Shown: one piece after another, positions 16,313 to 27,479 of the stretch | Numbering within the stretch: the stretch's first letter is position 1 | Layout of the letters: the number at the start of each line of letters is the position of its first letter | Origin: Tulasnella sp. 424 | Taxonomy: Eukaryota > Basidiomycota > Agaricomycetes > Cantharellales > Tulasnellaceae | Reading direction: 5' to 3' | Length of the DNA: 64,000 nt | Assembly: GCA_019633425.1 (NCBI GenBank) | Contig: WSUB01000065.1 | Location: forward strand, 62,001 to 126,000 | Notes under the pieces: model-generated | Seen by the model: the letters and a program-made list of their open reading frames with translations, nothing else | The model's database searches: none | What the model was told of the DNA's origin: nothing | Position numbers and translations under genes: made by a program

Positions 16313-18298
16313 ATGGACCTCGAGGTTGTAGGAGTTCCGGATGGACAAGAAACGTTGAAGACTCCCGGCGTTGATGTGACTTTGGAAGGGTCGACAACCG
16401 TTGTGCCGTCTGATTCCCTTGAGTACCCGCGTCGTACGAGCCATCCTGCCGACCCCCTGGTACGTCGGGCATCAGGTTTTGTCGTCTCCCTGGGCTAAAT
16501 AATCCTCAACCACAGAATTGGCCTCGTTGGAAAAAGCTCACCGTTCTCATGTACGTTGTAGGGGCTCATACACGTCGCTGGCATCGGCGTTCAAACTGTT
16601 TCCCCGTAGCCACGTCTCAGCCTTCTATTTCCTTTTCACATTCCTCACAACAGGTAAGCCTGTATCCAATCCAATCAATTTCCCTTTTGCTAACATTTTT
16701 TGCCGCTCTAGTGACTGGTACGTTATGCCAAAAACCTTCTCCTTAGGGTCGTACGACCTGACCCCTGTCCATAGTCCCCACATTCGCCTCTCTTCAAACT
16801 ATCTGTAAGGACGTATGGGCACTCCACACAATGCTCCTGCTAACCTATATCACTGGTAGTCAATGCTACCTACGCACAGATCAACTATACTGTTGCAGTT
16901 CCGGCGTTAGCACTCGGTCTCAGTCCTTTCATGTGGTCACCACTCGCGGATATCTACGGTCGCCGAACGGTTATGATCATCGGGTGCTTCGTCGCATTCA
17001 TCTCAACAATCGGTTCAGCCGTAACCAAGACCTACAGTGGATACATGGCTGCCCGCTTTTTCCAAGGCTGGGGCGTTGGACCTGCTTCATCTGTCGGTCT
17101 TCAAATGATACAGGATATCTATTTCGAGCATGAGAGAGGCCAGAAAGTTGGCATATGGACACTGGCCATCGATACTGGTAATTCATTTATTCTTTTCATT
17201 TGTATGGTGATTGCTGAGACATAAACTGCAGGCTTGCTCTTCGGACCGTTGATAGGAGGTTTTGCGGCCTTGGTCTCGACCGAGTTCGTCGCTTGGCTCA
17301 CTGCCATCTTCTTCGGGGCATTGCTCCTCTCCATGGTTTTCTTCCTTCCAGAGACCGCATTCCCGAGACATGAAGTGATAGAAAGTGGTCCTCCAACAAC
17401 GCAAGATTCCGATACATCCAAAATTTCGATCGTTCGTTCACCTCCTTTCATCAATCTTTTCCCTATACAAGGTCTTCGACACCCAAAACCATGGGACACA
17501 GCTGTGCATTTCATTCGCATGTTCGCCTTCCCGAACGTGGTCATAAGCATCATGTACGATCGGGTTTCCAGCTTAGCGAGTCGTTGCTAACCCTATTCAT
17601 TCGGAACAGGTTCTATTGCTGGACGTGGTATTGGGTACGTATAGTCCATTAATGTTTCCTTGCATATTACGCTCTGTCCTCATGACTTCTGCGGTCCTCA
17701 GTTCATCCTTTGCGTCATTACCATGATCCCTGCTGCGTACCCGACATACAGCCCTCAACACCAAGGACTTCTGTTCCTCGGCCTCATAATTGGTACCATC
17801 ATCGCCGAGGCGTTCTTCTCTGGAACGCTTTCCGATCGACTCGTCGCTTACATCTCTCGAACTCGGAGAACACCTCGCACACCTGAAATGCGGTTGTGGT
17901 TATTCTGGCCTGCAGCCCTCCTCACGGCTGTCGGGTTAGCCCTCTTCGGCGTAGCCATACAGTACAACTGGCATTGGGCGGTAGCTCAAGTCGCTATGGG
18001 AATCTTCGGGTTTGGCGTTCAAGTGGGGAATACAACGACCATGGCCTATGCAGTGGATTGCCACCCAGACCATGCGATGGACGTGACGGTATTCTATTCA
18101 TTCCATCTTAACTTGAGCGCCTTTGCTAGTCCATTTTTCATTGTTCCATGGGTAGCATTGTCGGGGTGGGCATGGTGTTTTGGGGCTCAGGCGGTGATTG
18201 TGTTTGTCTGTGCTACTCTCGCAGTTGGTTTCCTACAGCTGTTCGGAGAGAGGATACGAGTAGGCCGTGGACCTCTGCCTTGGCTCCCTGCCACTTGA
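16313..18298 (+). CDS. Major facilitator superfamily transporter (drug:H+ antiporter type)
   Basis: Plasma-membrane proton-coupled antiporter of the DHA1/polyamine-type fungal MFS group. Start at 16313 (MDLEVVGVPDG) gives a soluble N-tail, then DPLNWPRWKKLTVL, the usual motif before helix 1. Motif A is seen in SPLADIYGRRTVMIIG between helices 2 and 3, followed by FFQGWGVGPASSVGLQMIQDIY and GLLFGPLIGG. The second half contains FLGLIIGTIIAEAFFSG, a conserved loop (SDRLVAYISRTRR), LFWPAALLTAVGLALFG, GFGVQVGNTTTMAYAVDC and a last helix ending with LPAT and TGA at 18296. About twelve helices in total. Between 16654 and 16774 the gene can be read with one intron or with two introns flanking a 6-nt exon; both keep the frame. 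Substrate cannot be inferred. Confidence 0.85.
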
Positions 18299-18448
18299 TC
18301 GTTGTAGAGCCTTTCGCACAATACATTTTCTAGACCAGACCGGGCTGAGCCGTGCGAGTGTATTAACAGAGGAGTAAACTGTAGGAGGGGATAAATACAG
18401 GAAGGCAATATATAAAAGTCGGGCGGCCTGAGCCCAAAACAGAGCAGT

Positions 18449-20105
18449 CTACTCGACATCATCCTCGCTGCTTCCCTTGGGAGCACCAACGCGATACTCG
18501 GGACCATCGGTTCCCGTCTCATAGCGAGCGACGCTTGCCTCAGATTTAGCGCCCTCGCCTTCGACCTGAACATCGTCCTTGGGAGGCTCGGTGGACTCGG
18601 GAGCGGCAACGGGAGCCTCTTTGAGGCATCGCTCGCAATTGCAAGCAAATCGCCAACCCCGAGCAAGCGCCTGACGACGGTTTCGGCGGGCGGTGATGAT
18701 GTCCTCGTCTTCGGCAGCGTCGACCTTGACGTATGGCATAGTTAGCTCGTCGCCTTTCTTGAGGTCTTTGGTAGCAACGAGGTGGATCTCATTAGTTCCG
18801 CTTGGGAATGTTGCTCGGACGGAGGGATCGCAAGAGTGAGACATCTAAAGTAGGGATACGTGGTGAGTGATGGATCAACTGAACGTGAAGACATGACCGC
18901 CTTACATATGAGGATACGAGATAGAGACCAGATCCAACTTGGCGATCAGTACCCACAGGGGTCCTCGTCCATTCCCTATCCTCGGGCCGTTGCTTGGGCT
19001 CAGGCTGTTTCAGGAAATCGCATAAGTAGGCGTTTGGCGTTGCACGCAGAGAGGTTAAAGTTTCGCACCTTGTCCTCTCGACCAGCTCCGAAAGTAACAC
19101 CGACACCATTGTAGGCCATCTTGCCGAGCAACAGCCCATAGCGCTCATCCTTCAAGAACTCCTCAAGACCATCCGCTGACAGCTTCAGGACCTCCGAGAG
19201 GAGATCCCTTTGCTCGTTCCACTGATCTTCGCTGAACTCCAAGTAGCGCAAGCGCTCAACATGATCGTAGAGAGAGTACTCCTGGCCAGCCGACAAACCA
19301 CCACCACCTCCACCAGAAGCGGCAAGCTTCTTGGTTTCTTCTGCGACCATTCGTGCGAGGAAGCGAGCAACCAGCATAATGCCCGACTTGCCGGTCTCCT
19401 GGAAGTACTTGGCAAGCTTCTCTTGAGAGAGTTTGCGGGCTTCCTGTTTAGCTTCGTCGGGAGGAGAGGTGTTCAGGCTCTCGAGGATGCCTGTTAACGT
19501 AGAGCCAAAGAGCAAAGTGTGGTGGTGGCTTGCGGCCAAATCTCGGCATTCGGTGGAGCAGTACACTGAACCCAATGCATCTGGGGACTCGGGCTTGACA
19601 GGCTCTGCTGGTGCCTCGATATGGCGGAAGCATTGTGAGCAGTGGGTGCCTTGGCCCTAATGCGATGACGCAAAGTCAGTTAGGTCAATAGGAGGCACCT
19701 GAGGGAGACTTACTTCCAAGTCCGAGTCGAGGACGGCGACGATTGGGGTTTCCTGGAGATGATGTCAGAGAGAAAGGCCTTTTCGTATGTAGCAGAGGGA
19801 TCTCTACCGTATAAATTGTTTCGCCGGCAGCAAAGTCTTTGCTAGCCTTGAGAACGTTCTTCCTGACTGGTTGGTTCGCCGGACCACCCTGACCGCCAAT
19901 GACGGTTATAGGCTCAACAGAGACGTTGTAGGACGGACCGGGGAATTGCTCGTAGTAACCTTCAGGGACGCCGAGATTTAAGTACGGGATTCATTGTCAC
20001 GGTCCGTTCGCTGCTCACCTTCGGCCCGTTGCTTGACCTAGAATATGTTGTTGTTCGGTTGGAAAGACGCACATGCCCAGGAAAACAGAGTGTATTAGAA
20101 CCCAT
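18449..20105 (-). CDS. MYND zinc finger and SET domain protein (SMYD/Set5-like)
   Basis: Probable protein lysine methyltransferase. The likely start at 20105 gives MGSNTLCFPGH, joined over introns to VKQRAEG and YYEQFPGPSYN. The SET N-part includes ASKDFAAGETIYTE. The MYND-type zinc finger follows with CSQCFRH and VYCSTECRDLAASHHHTLL. A helical insert (about 19000-19500) contains a Gly run. The SET C-part has SHSCDPSVRATF (the NHSCxPN cofactor motif with Ser for Asn), then GDELTMPYV and the post-SET CNCERC cysteines. The tail is acidic and low complexity, with the stop at 18449. It lies 100 nt downstream of TOM20 in the same direction. Family is clear; the first two exons are less sure than the rest. 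Confidence 0.8.
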
Positions 20106-20204
20106 GATGCAAACTCGAAATGCAGAAATAGAAAGCAGAAAAATACGAGTGTCCAGAGAAATTCTATGTGTCTTTTGGTAAGGGGGAGCGCAGCCCTGCG
20201 AACT

Positions 20205-21037
20205 TTATAGCGGGGGTTCTGCCGACTCCGAAGGAGGGGGTACAAGCTCGGCAGTTGAGCCAGGATCGGTCATGGTATCCCACTCTTGGGAGGAGGTCTC
20301 CGACGGGGGGCCGGAGCGCGTGGCCTTTGAGGACTCGTCCTCATCTCCGGAGCCGAGATCCTTCTTCGAGGGTTCACTTGGGGTTGTGGTCTCTTCCGGA
20401 GGAGCTGGCTTGCTCTCTGGGGTGGTGGTGGGAGGCTCACTTACATCGAGACTGGTCATCTCCATAACAATCTTGAATACATTCTCAGGCACGGTCTTCT
20501 GGTAGATCATGATGAGCTCCACAGGGGATGGGTACACACGCAAAGCGCGGTAGAAGGAAAGGGCGGCCGGCAACTCAAACATGGGACCTAAGCATCCACA
20601 GATCAGGTCAGGGGGATGGAATATTCTAGATCATGGAGGGATTGAACGAACCTTGTGAGCAAAGTTGCTCGCCCATTTGGACGTTGTCCATGAAATATTG
20701 CTCCTTCTCCTCGGCCGTTGCTGGCAAAGGCTCATTACGGATGAGACGCAAGGCCGCAGTGATCTCCTCTACGCTCCGCGTCCTGCCTGGAGCGTCCACC
20801 TTTGGCGTTGAGCGCTCTAGTTTCTTCTTCTCCTTGCCTAAACAAAGTCAAGACAGAGTGTGAGCGTTCCGCGATTGATCCGCGCCGACGGGTGGAATTG
20901 CACTGACGCAGTTTCTTTCGAAATGTGGCATCGTGCCTCCGCCTGTAGTCGAAGTATGCGGCATAGGCGATAACGCCACCCACGACAGTGGCCGCGGCGA
21001 TGGTCAAGGCACTTTTAGTAGAGATCGAGGTCGACAT
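20205..21037 (-). CDS. TOM20: Mitochondrial import receptor subunit TOM20
   Basis: Outer mitochondrial membrane receptor that binds presequences as part of the TOM complex. Start at 21037: a short Ser/Thr-rich head, then one N-terminal membrane anchor (ALTIAAATVVGGVIAYAAYF) and a basic stop-transfer YRRR. After introns come KEKKKLERSTP, EEITAALRLIRNEPLP and EEKEQYFMDNVQMGEQL, then the single TPR-like receptor core FELPAALSFYRALRVYPSPVELIMIYQKTVP. The C-terminal tail is Pro/Ser/Glu-rich and probably disordered, ending at 20205. Length and block order are typical for fungal TOM20. Confidence 0.92.
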
Positions 21038-21221
21038 GATGGGCGTAGAAGGTTTTGAGGTGGATGCGAGTGGTAGAAAAATTCGGGATGGCAGTCCAGG
21101 GCCCCGTTTGGGGACTTTCTCACGGCTCTAATGGCGTGGGGTGCATCGAATTCGAAGCTGTTCCTTGTCTCCCGCGCAGCTCCCAATCGAACAACCAACC
21201 ACTACCAACCAACTGCCCATC
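21038..21221. promoter_or_regulatory. Bidirectional promoter, TOM20 / AAA ATPase
   Basis: 184 nt between divergent ATG codons at 21037 (minus) and 21222 (plus). No specific site recognised. Confidence 0.45.
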
Positions 21222-23193
21222 ATGCTGCCACGTCGCCAAACGCAAAAGATCCCCTCTGGCATGCTCGCCGCGATGAAGGAGAGCAATCAGGCCATCCTGC
21301 AAAACATGGAGGAAGACTTCGTCCGGCTTACTTTGGCGGATCTCATGGCTTCGTCCATTATCCCCGCAGACGCAATCCTCCCCAGCGCAGAGGAAGAAGG
21401 CCTCAAGGGCAAAGACAAGCACAGTCCTTTGTATGAAAAGTTTTTGAAGCATAGTATGTAGATCCGGTTGGACATATTTCAGCGTTTTGCTGCCGATTCC
21501 TTACCGTCGGGAACAGCCAGTGCAACTCGTGTCGACACGAATACGTACATGACCGAAGTAATTAGAGCCGCCCATCCCGGTTCAGCAGTCGTCGCTACTC
21601 GTGACTTCAACCTGAACGTATTCAACCTCCCTGGAGTCCGCATTAGGCAGCTTCCGAAGACAGAGTTGGATGCACATATCCACTTCCTCGAGCCAGCGAA
21701 GCGGGGCTCCAGTGGAGGGCTCGGCGCTTCAATTACCTTTGGTTGTTGCAGTGTCGAATGGTCCTCCAAAACATTCCTTATGTACATTGTTCAGGTAAGC
21801 TCGTTGCTCAAATGAAGGAATGTTAACTGACTGGTGGGCGTCCCGTTCGGACAGTTCATGGAAAGCCCTTACTTCCCTACAACGCAATTCTTCTACGTTA
21901 ACGAGGACGAGGGCGCTATTAATGCAATGTTGGTCGCTACCGGCACATACGCTACCGAGCTTCACGACGAGATTCCGGTCTATGCGCATGGCTGGTGGGA
22001 ACACGACCATCAACTTTGGCTTGATGTCCAGAAGGCCAACTGGGATGATGTCATTCTTGACGAAGAATTCAAGAAGCGTTTGCAGGTACGGTGGCTCTTC
22101 CTTCTTGAACATACTATCATTCTGATCAAGGGCTGGTGCAACAGGACGACGTGAATGGGTTCTTTAATTCCGAAAAGGTTTACAAGGACCTTGCTATTCC
22201 TTGGAAGGTACTCAACTTCCTGGACTAGACACTCCTTTACATCTCTAACTCCTATTGAATGCTAGCGCGGAATCATCCTCCTCGGACCTCCTGGCAATGG
22301 CAAGACAATCAGTCTCAAGGCAATCATGAAGAATTGTCCCCACCCATCGCTCTACGTCAAGAACTTCCAAAGTGTGTCTTCCTCTCATTAACATTCCGAC
22401 ACCGTCTAACCCGCCCTGCTGCCAGGCTTTGGTGGCGAAGAGTACGGAATGCAACTCGTTTTCAACTACGCCCGACGAATGGCTCCGGTGAGCAATGGAT
22501 CTCAACTTTCGCACTCTTGCCTTTTTCTGATGCCTCCGTGAAGTGCATTGTCATTCTTGAAGATCTTGACAGCTTGATCAATGATGGAAACCGCAGCTTC
22601 TTCCTGGTAAGGCGTTCCTCCGTCAGCCGCTCCTGCGCCAACGACTAACCAACTCTTACTTCCAGAATGAGATTGACGGTCTCCAAGGAAATGACGGACT
22701 ATTGATAATTGGGACCACCAACCACTTTGATAGACTGGACCCTGCTCTGTCCAAGCGCCCCAGTCGCTTTGACCGCAAATTGTGGGTGTTCAAGCTACAT
22801 TTGAGGCTTGCCGTAGTGCTTACGCGTTTCCCTCCTTCAGCAATTTCGAAGCGCCTACCCGCGACGAGCGTGTTCAATATGCCAAATACTGGCAGAACAA
22901 ATTGAAAGATAACAAAGACGTCTCGTTCCCTGACTCGCTTGTGGACGAAATCGCGGACTTGACGGATAAGTTCTCCTTTGCTTACATCAAGGAGGCCATG
23001 TACGTCTAAACCTTTTGCCCCTTTAATTGTCCTTTGGCAAACCTTGCTGACACGCGTTCGTTGTTTGTCCAGGGTTTCGTCGCTCGTGATCCTAGCGACG
23101 GCAGAGGAGCCCGGGTCGGTATCGTTCGAAGAAGTTGTAAAGAAGCAGATCGCTGCACTCCGCAAGTCGATTGAAGACGGCAATGATGAGTAA
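21222..23193 (+). CDS. AAA-type ATPase of unknown process
   Basis: The ATG at 21222 gives MLPRRQTQKIPSGMLAAM; an in-frame ATG at 21141 is possible but lies in likely leader sequence. The N-terminal half (LRQLPKTELDAHIHFLEPA-like region, then FFYVNEDEGAINAMLVAT and YAHGWWEHDHQLWLDVQKANWDDV) is a substrate or adaptor region found in uncharacterised fungal AAA proteins. The ATPase domain follows: IILLGPPGNGKTISLKAIM (Walker A), CIVILEDLDSLI (Walker B), IGTTNHFDRLD (sensor 1) and SKRPSRFDRK (arginine-finger region). The C-terminal lid contains FSFAYIKEAM, and the gene stops at 23191. Walker B reads hhhhED, as in this subfamily. Many short introns. Cellular role unknown. Confidence 0.83.
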
Positions 23194-23458
23194 ACCAAGC
23201 CTCTCGGTCAACAGTCCGTCGGTCCCGGCTGCCCAAATTAAAGCAAGCCAGCCTGTCGGTTAAATGTCCATCGGATAAACGGCCCTCCATCTCCACCTTA
23301 CCACGGGGTTCGCCTGCCTTCCGCAGAGTACATAAAGGATCGCCAATGGACACCTTATCGTTTTTTCTTTGTCGCTTTCTCTCACCCTCGTCTCTTGTAC
23401 TATCTCTGATCTCGGACCACATACTTTGCCCTTTCACGTTGTACGATAACTTCCCAAA
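23194..23458. promoter_or_regulatory. Intergenic region upstream of HAD phosphatase
   Basis: 265 nt. A CT-rich tract (about 23360-23400) precedes the next start. No other feature seen. Confidence 0.35.
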
Positions 23459-24702
23459 ATGACAGAAACGAAATTGCATTTTGATGCTATTCTGTACGTT
23501 GAGCGCGGTTCAGCATGACTCTACAAAGCTGAACGATGTTGACCGATACGCCTGCGTGTTCTTCAGTTTTGACATGGATGGAGTTCGTCTGACTTTGTCT
23601 GGGAAAACAGCTCATGTGATGTGGCTTACATGTTGACCCCCCACAGACTTTGATCGACTCTACGGCGGGAGTTCAGGTTGGTTTAACACTATCCCTACGC
23701 AACCGTTATCGCCTTGTTGACTGAATTTAACTATTTGGGGTTTTGAAGGGTGCATGGGAATACTGGGGACGTAAGAATCCCCATCTCGACATCCACGAGA
23801 TCTTACGCAGTAAGCACACAGCCCACGTTTCATAAGTATCAAGTGGTCTGAGAACGTCATTCAAACCCTTATAGCAAGTCATGGCGTTCGAACTATTGAC
23901 AACCTGCGAAAGTGGTGTCCCGAGATTCCTGAAGAGGAATTGCACGTACGTTTCACGCCGCGATTCCTCGGGCCGGCGTAGGCATTCCCTCACACTACAA
24001 AATCTTGCCCCTGCACAGCTACATGTGAACGAGTTTGAAATGGAGATTGTGAACTCGGCAAAGCGGACTGCAGGGGATGGACACCCTGGGATTGTCCTCC
24101 TCCCAGGCGTTAAAGAGATCGTAGAGGAGGTCTGTTGATTCGTGTTGGTTATTTTGATTCTATCCCGATGCACTGACGGAAGTTTATGATGTTAGCTTAC
24201 CGGCCGGAAACGATGGGCAATCTGCACTAGCGCGGCCACGCCTTACGCAACAGCTGCCCTACAGACCGTTGGCATTCCGATACCTCCAGTCTTCGTGACT
24301 GCCGACGACGTAGCCCGCGGTAAACCTTTCCCGGACCCATATCTCCTTGGTGCAGAGAAATCTGGAGTAAAGATTGAAAACTGTACGGCCTGACATTTGC
24401 CGACGCAATATTCTGCGCAGAGAATAACTGACTCCTTGCTTAGGTCTTGTGTTGGAAGACGCCCCATCGGGTATTGCTAGTGGCAAAGCATCGGGAGCGA
24501 AGGTTCTTGCCGTATGCACGTCGCATACTAAAGAGCGCATGCAAAGAACCGAACCAGATTATCTGGTTGACGACCTCCGCAGGCGAGTCCCCCTTGCTTC
24601 CACAGACTAAGAATCTACATTGACTCGACCCGACCATTTAGTATCACGATCAAATTAACCGACACAGGAGCCGAAGTCACTATTCGTTCCCCTGCGAATT
24701 AG
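23459..24702 (+). CDS. HAD-superfamily phosphatase, glycerol-1-phosphatase-like
   Basis: Cytosolic Mg-dependent phosphatase, closest in pattern to yeast GPP1/GPP2 (glycerol-1-phosphate) and sugar-phosphate phosphatases. Start at 23459: MTETKLHFDAIL, then over introns FDMDGTLIDSTAGVQ (motif I, nucleophile and acid Asp), GAWEYWGRKNPHLDIHEILR, the cap domain SHGVRTIDNLRKW, and LLPGVKEIVEE. After another intron come GRKRWAICTSAA (motif II Thr/Ser), RGKPFPDPYLLGAEK (motif III Lys) and VLEDAPSGIASGKA (motif IV acids). The last exon ends with TAG at 24700. All four catalytic motifs are intact. The exact substrate cannot be read from sequence. Confidence 0.87.
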
Positions 24703-24740
24703 CTCTGTCCATAGCAGTGGCCTTGCACGGGGAGTGATGC

Positions 24741-25289
24741 TTAGATATCTACAGCCTTAGAGGCTTCTAGTGCACGCTGCATGGCATCATCGTCGCTTGG
24801 AAGATATTCTATCGCCTTTTTCTAATGTGAAATAAATAGATGTTAGACTGCCACTCAGTGTATCCCACGAAGAGTAGGGTCTCACTATCAGTGCCCGAAG
24901 TTCGTTGAGGGCAGTCGCTAGGCGTGATTGTGCAGATGGTAACATCTGTCCCGTGTTAAACAGGTTGTTTTCCTGGTGTCCATCAGAGTTGTAAGAAAAG
25001 CCCCTGTCGTTCTCACCCAGTATACCTACCGCCTCTTCGATGTCGGAAGCATCCGCATCGTTGTATTTCAGTCTTTGCAAGTCTTGAGAGGCCTTTCTCT
25101 CTTCTTTCCGATATAAAGACATCTCCTGTTCAAGGCTGAATCGTAAGAGGTGGCTGGTCAGGACCACGGATGTGAGGAAAGATCTAATTGCCAGTACCGG
25201 ATGACCTTGTCCGCATTCGCGACAAGCTTATCTCGAAGAATGGATGCGGTTTTCAAGTCTGAATCCCAGCTTTTCGAAATGTCGTGCAT
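24741..25289 (-). CDS. TBCA: Tubulin-binding cofactor A
   Basis: Small three-helix chaperone that holds beta-tubulin before alpha/beta dimer assembly (yeast Rbl2). Start at 25289 (MHDISKSWDSDLKTASILRD) joins at 25200 to LEQEMSLYRKEERKASQDLQ, then DADASDIEEA, MLPSAQSRLATALNELRALI and KKAIEYLPSDDDAMQRALE, ending at 24741 (TTA on plus). Spacing of the helices matches the family, about 110 residues. Intron 24946-25029 is 84 nt, in frame and free of stops, so retaining it would add 28 residues between helices 2 and 3. The first-exon assignment is less certain than the rest. Confidence 0.8.
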
Positions 25290-26121
25290 GGTGGAAGATG
25301 AATCTGCGGTTGAGAACTCAGTGTGACAATGTTTGGCCTGGCCTGGCCAGAAATGGACAAAAGTGGACCTCCTCAAACTCCGGTCGCGGTAATGGAGGCG
25401 CTTAGACCCGGGCCGCATCCTTCCTCCATTAAGCCGATCATATTTATGAGAAGAGACGTAGCTGCTACATGGCATTGTTTGTCTTGAGAAAGCGAACATC
25501 CTCCATTGAGGTATAAGACGAATGGGTGCAGAACCCATCCCGAGCCGATAAATCTCGGCTCGAGGTCGTGGGAGATTCGACCCAAAGTCTTGGCTGTCTT
25601 CACTACCGTCACCGAGAAGATTTGTTCAGATTTGGGAATCTTCACTTCGTTCCAGCTTTGGGCATCATGGATGTCTTTCGATGTCTTGGGTTTGCATCTC
25701 GCCGTCATCCTTACGGGGCAACTCGCCCGCAGTTCATCCGCGACAATGCTACTTTCAACACAATTGCATCTACTCTACCCACCACGAGCCTGCATGTGCC
25801 ATTTAAACTGGCTTCGTATACACACGCTTGCCATATGCTAGACGTGCATCTCCGACTTCTGCCGCCGGATATCAGCCGCGGCAACAGGGTCGGACGGCGA
25901 TTAGTGCATTCGTGAGGGTAGTTGCTGCTTCTCTCCCTTCGAGAAGCATTACTAATTCATGCATCGTCTAAATCTAATAGGCTGCTCGCACACTCGCTCC
26001 GCCAGGGAAACTCAGCATACACCGACCGTATAAAACGACAAGCTCTTGATTTGTCTGCTCAACACCAGCAGCTTGTTTGGCTCGCTTATCACAGTCCTTC
26101 GCTCAAAGCTCCTCTCCGGAC
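25290..26121. other. Divergent intergenic region, no supported gene
   Basis: 832 nt between TBCA (minus) and the small secreted protein (plus). Open frames of up to 129 codons occur on both strands, but they overlap each other and show no motif, signal peptide or splice-consistent model. Confidence 0.35.
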
Positions 26122-26777
26122 ATGAAGCTCTCCAATCTTTTACCTATTTCACTCGCTTTCGCCCCTTCTTTTATTGCTGCGGCAGCCATCCCCGACGTCG
26201 CCCCTCGCAATGAGACCACCGCTAAGCGAGGCGGCGAAGTAAATTATCTGGCCGATTGCACCAGATGGAACGAATTGAACCCGTGGAGTGACTACCCCGC
26301 TTCGTACATAGCATGGTACTCGAACGTCGACAACTCGCAAGATAAACAGCTCCCAGACTCGCTCTCTAGCGAGTACAGGAACTGGGATGCTGGAGGTGAG
26401 CTCACGTTTGGCCCATGTATGCGCACTTCCTCAGCTAACTGGTCTCTAAATTGGAGGGGACTACCTTACCTGGGAGGGACAACAACAAAATATCTACTTC
26501 CCTGACTCTGGTGTCACCGTTCAGAAACACATCGATTCCGATGCTCAAAGTCGAGGCTTCGGTGATTACGCTGGGTACGCCTATCGACCAGCCGATGGGA
26601 AGACATTCAACTGCTACAAGGTACTGGGTACTGATTCTGAGCATTGAATCATGTCCGCTCTAACGCAGTGTAAATCTACATTAGGATGGTGGCCGTGTCC
26701 TCTTCGATCAGGATCCCCCGGTTCCGGATGGGACTGTCTATGCCATTCACTGCTGGTCTCTTTACTGGTGTGTCTAA
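26122..26777 (+). CDS. Small secreted protein of unknown function
   Basis: Start at 26122: MKLSNLLPISLAFAPSFIAAAA is a strong signal peptide with a cleavage site after the alanine run. The mature part begins IPDVAPRNETTAKR, with a basic KR that could be a propeptide cleavage site. It continues NYLADCTRWNELNPWSDYPASYIAWYSNVDNSQ. Over an intron (about 26397-26459) it joins to DYLTWEGQQQNIYFPDSGV, HIDSDAQSRGFGDYAGYAYR, then FNCYK and over a second intron DGGRVLFDQDPPVPDGTVYAIHCWSLYW, with a stop at 26775. There are few cysteines and many aromatic residues. Family not recognised. A different last splice after the final Trp would give a slightly different tail. Confidence 0.65.
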
Positions 26778-27479
26778 GTCACTCAAACCGGTCGTCCTCT
26801 CGAGGTCGTTCCTATTTCATAATACCGCAAGTACGACGATCTTTCCAATGGTGTACGCTTCTGCTTGCATGCCCAAGAACCTAAATATTCTGCTACTTAT
26901 ATATTTATATGCATATCCATGCATGACTCCTCCGTGGTGCTGTCATGATCATGAGTGTCCTCTACAACCAAACCTTCTTTGTGAGCGATAATGCTCCAGC
27001 ACCAATACCCTCGATCCAGGATGCTAGGAGGGGACTGCATGTATTAGGACTCGACAATGAGCTATTGCCGGCAGCTCTGTGACCTTCTGCCCGCCTGTTG
27101 TGACCCTTCTATTGAAAGCGAAAAAAAGGTCTCGAAAGGGAAGGGGCCGCTCCAGTACTAGTGCATTTTACCTTGACATTACATTTGGAAACCAAAAGCA
27201 ATGCATAAATAGTGGACTCATAGTTTACTAAGATGGACGAAGGGTCGCTCATAGAGATAGGAGTGAGGGGTTTAGGCGCTTCCGGATAATGATTTGGTTC
27301 TGGTACCACCTCTTTGCATACGAGTCATATCAATACTGCCTTCTCTCGATGTTAGATTAAGAATATGTGCTGAAAAGAGGGAAGAGGGCTAGGTATTGTG
27401 ATGATCATAAGAATGCGCAACGATTATATGCCGGCGATAAACTGCTCCGTCTAACTCCGATCATGACATCGACCATAGC
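26778..27479. other. Intergenic region, no supported gene
   Basis: 702 nt between two plus-strand genes. AT-rich patches (about 26890-26930). Nothing else recognised. Confidence 0.35.

Noticed and set aside
25526..25915. Open frame of 129 codons upstream of the small secreted protein
   Set aside because: No motif, composition unlike the neighbouring genes, and overlapping antisense frames of similar size.
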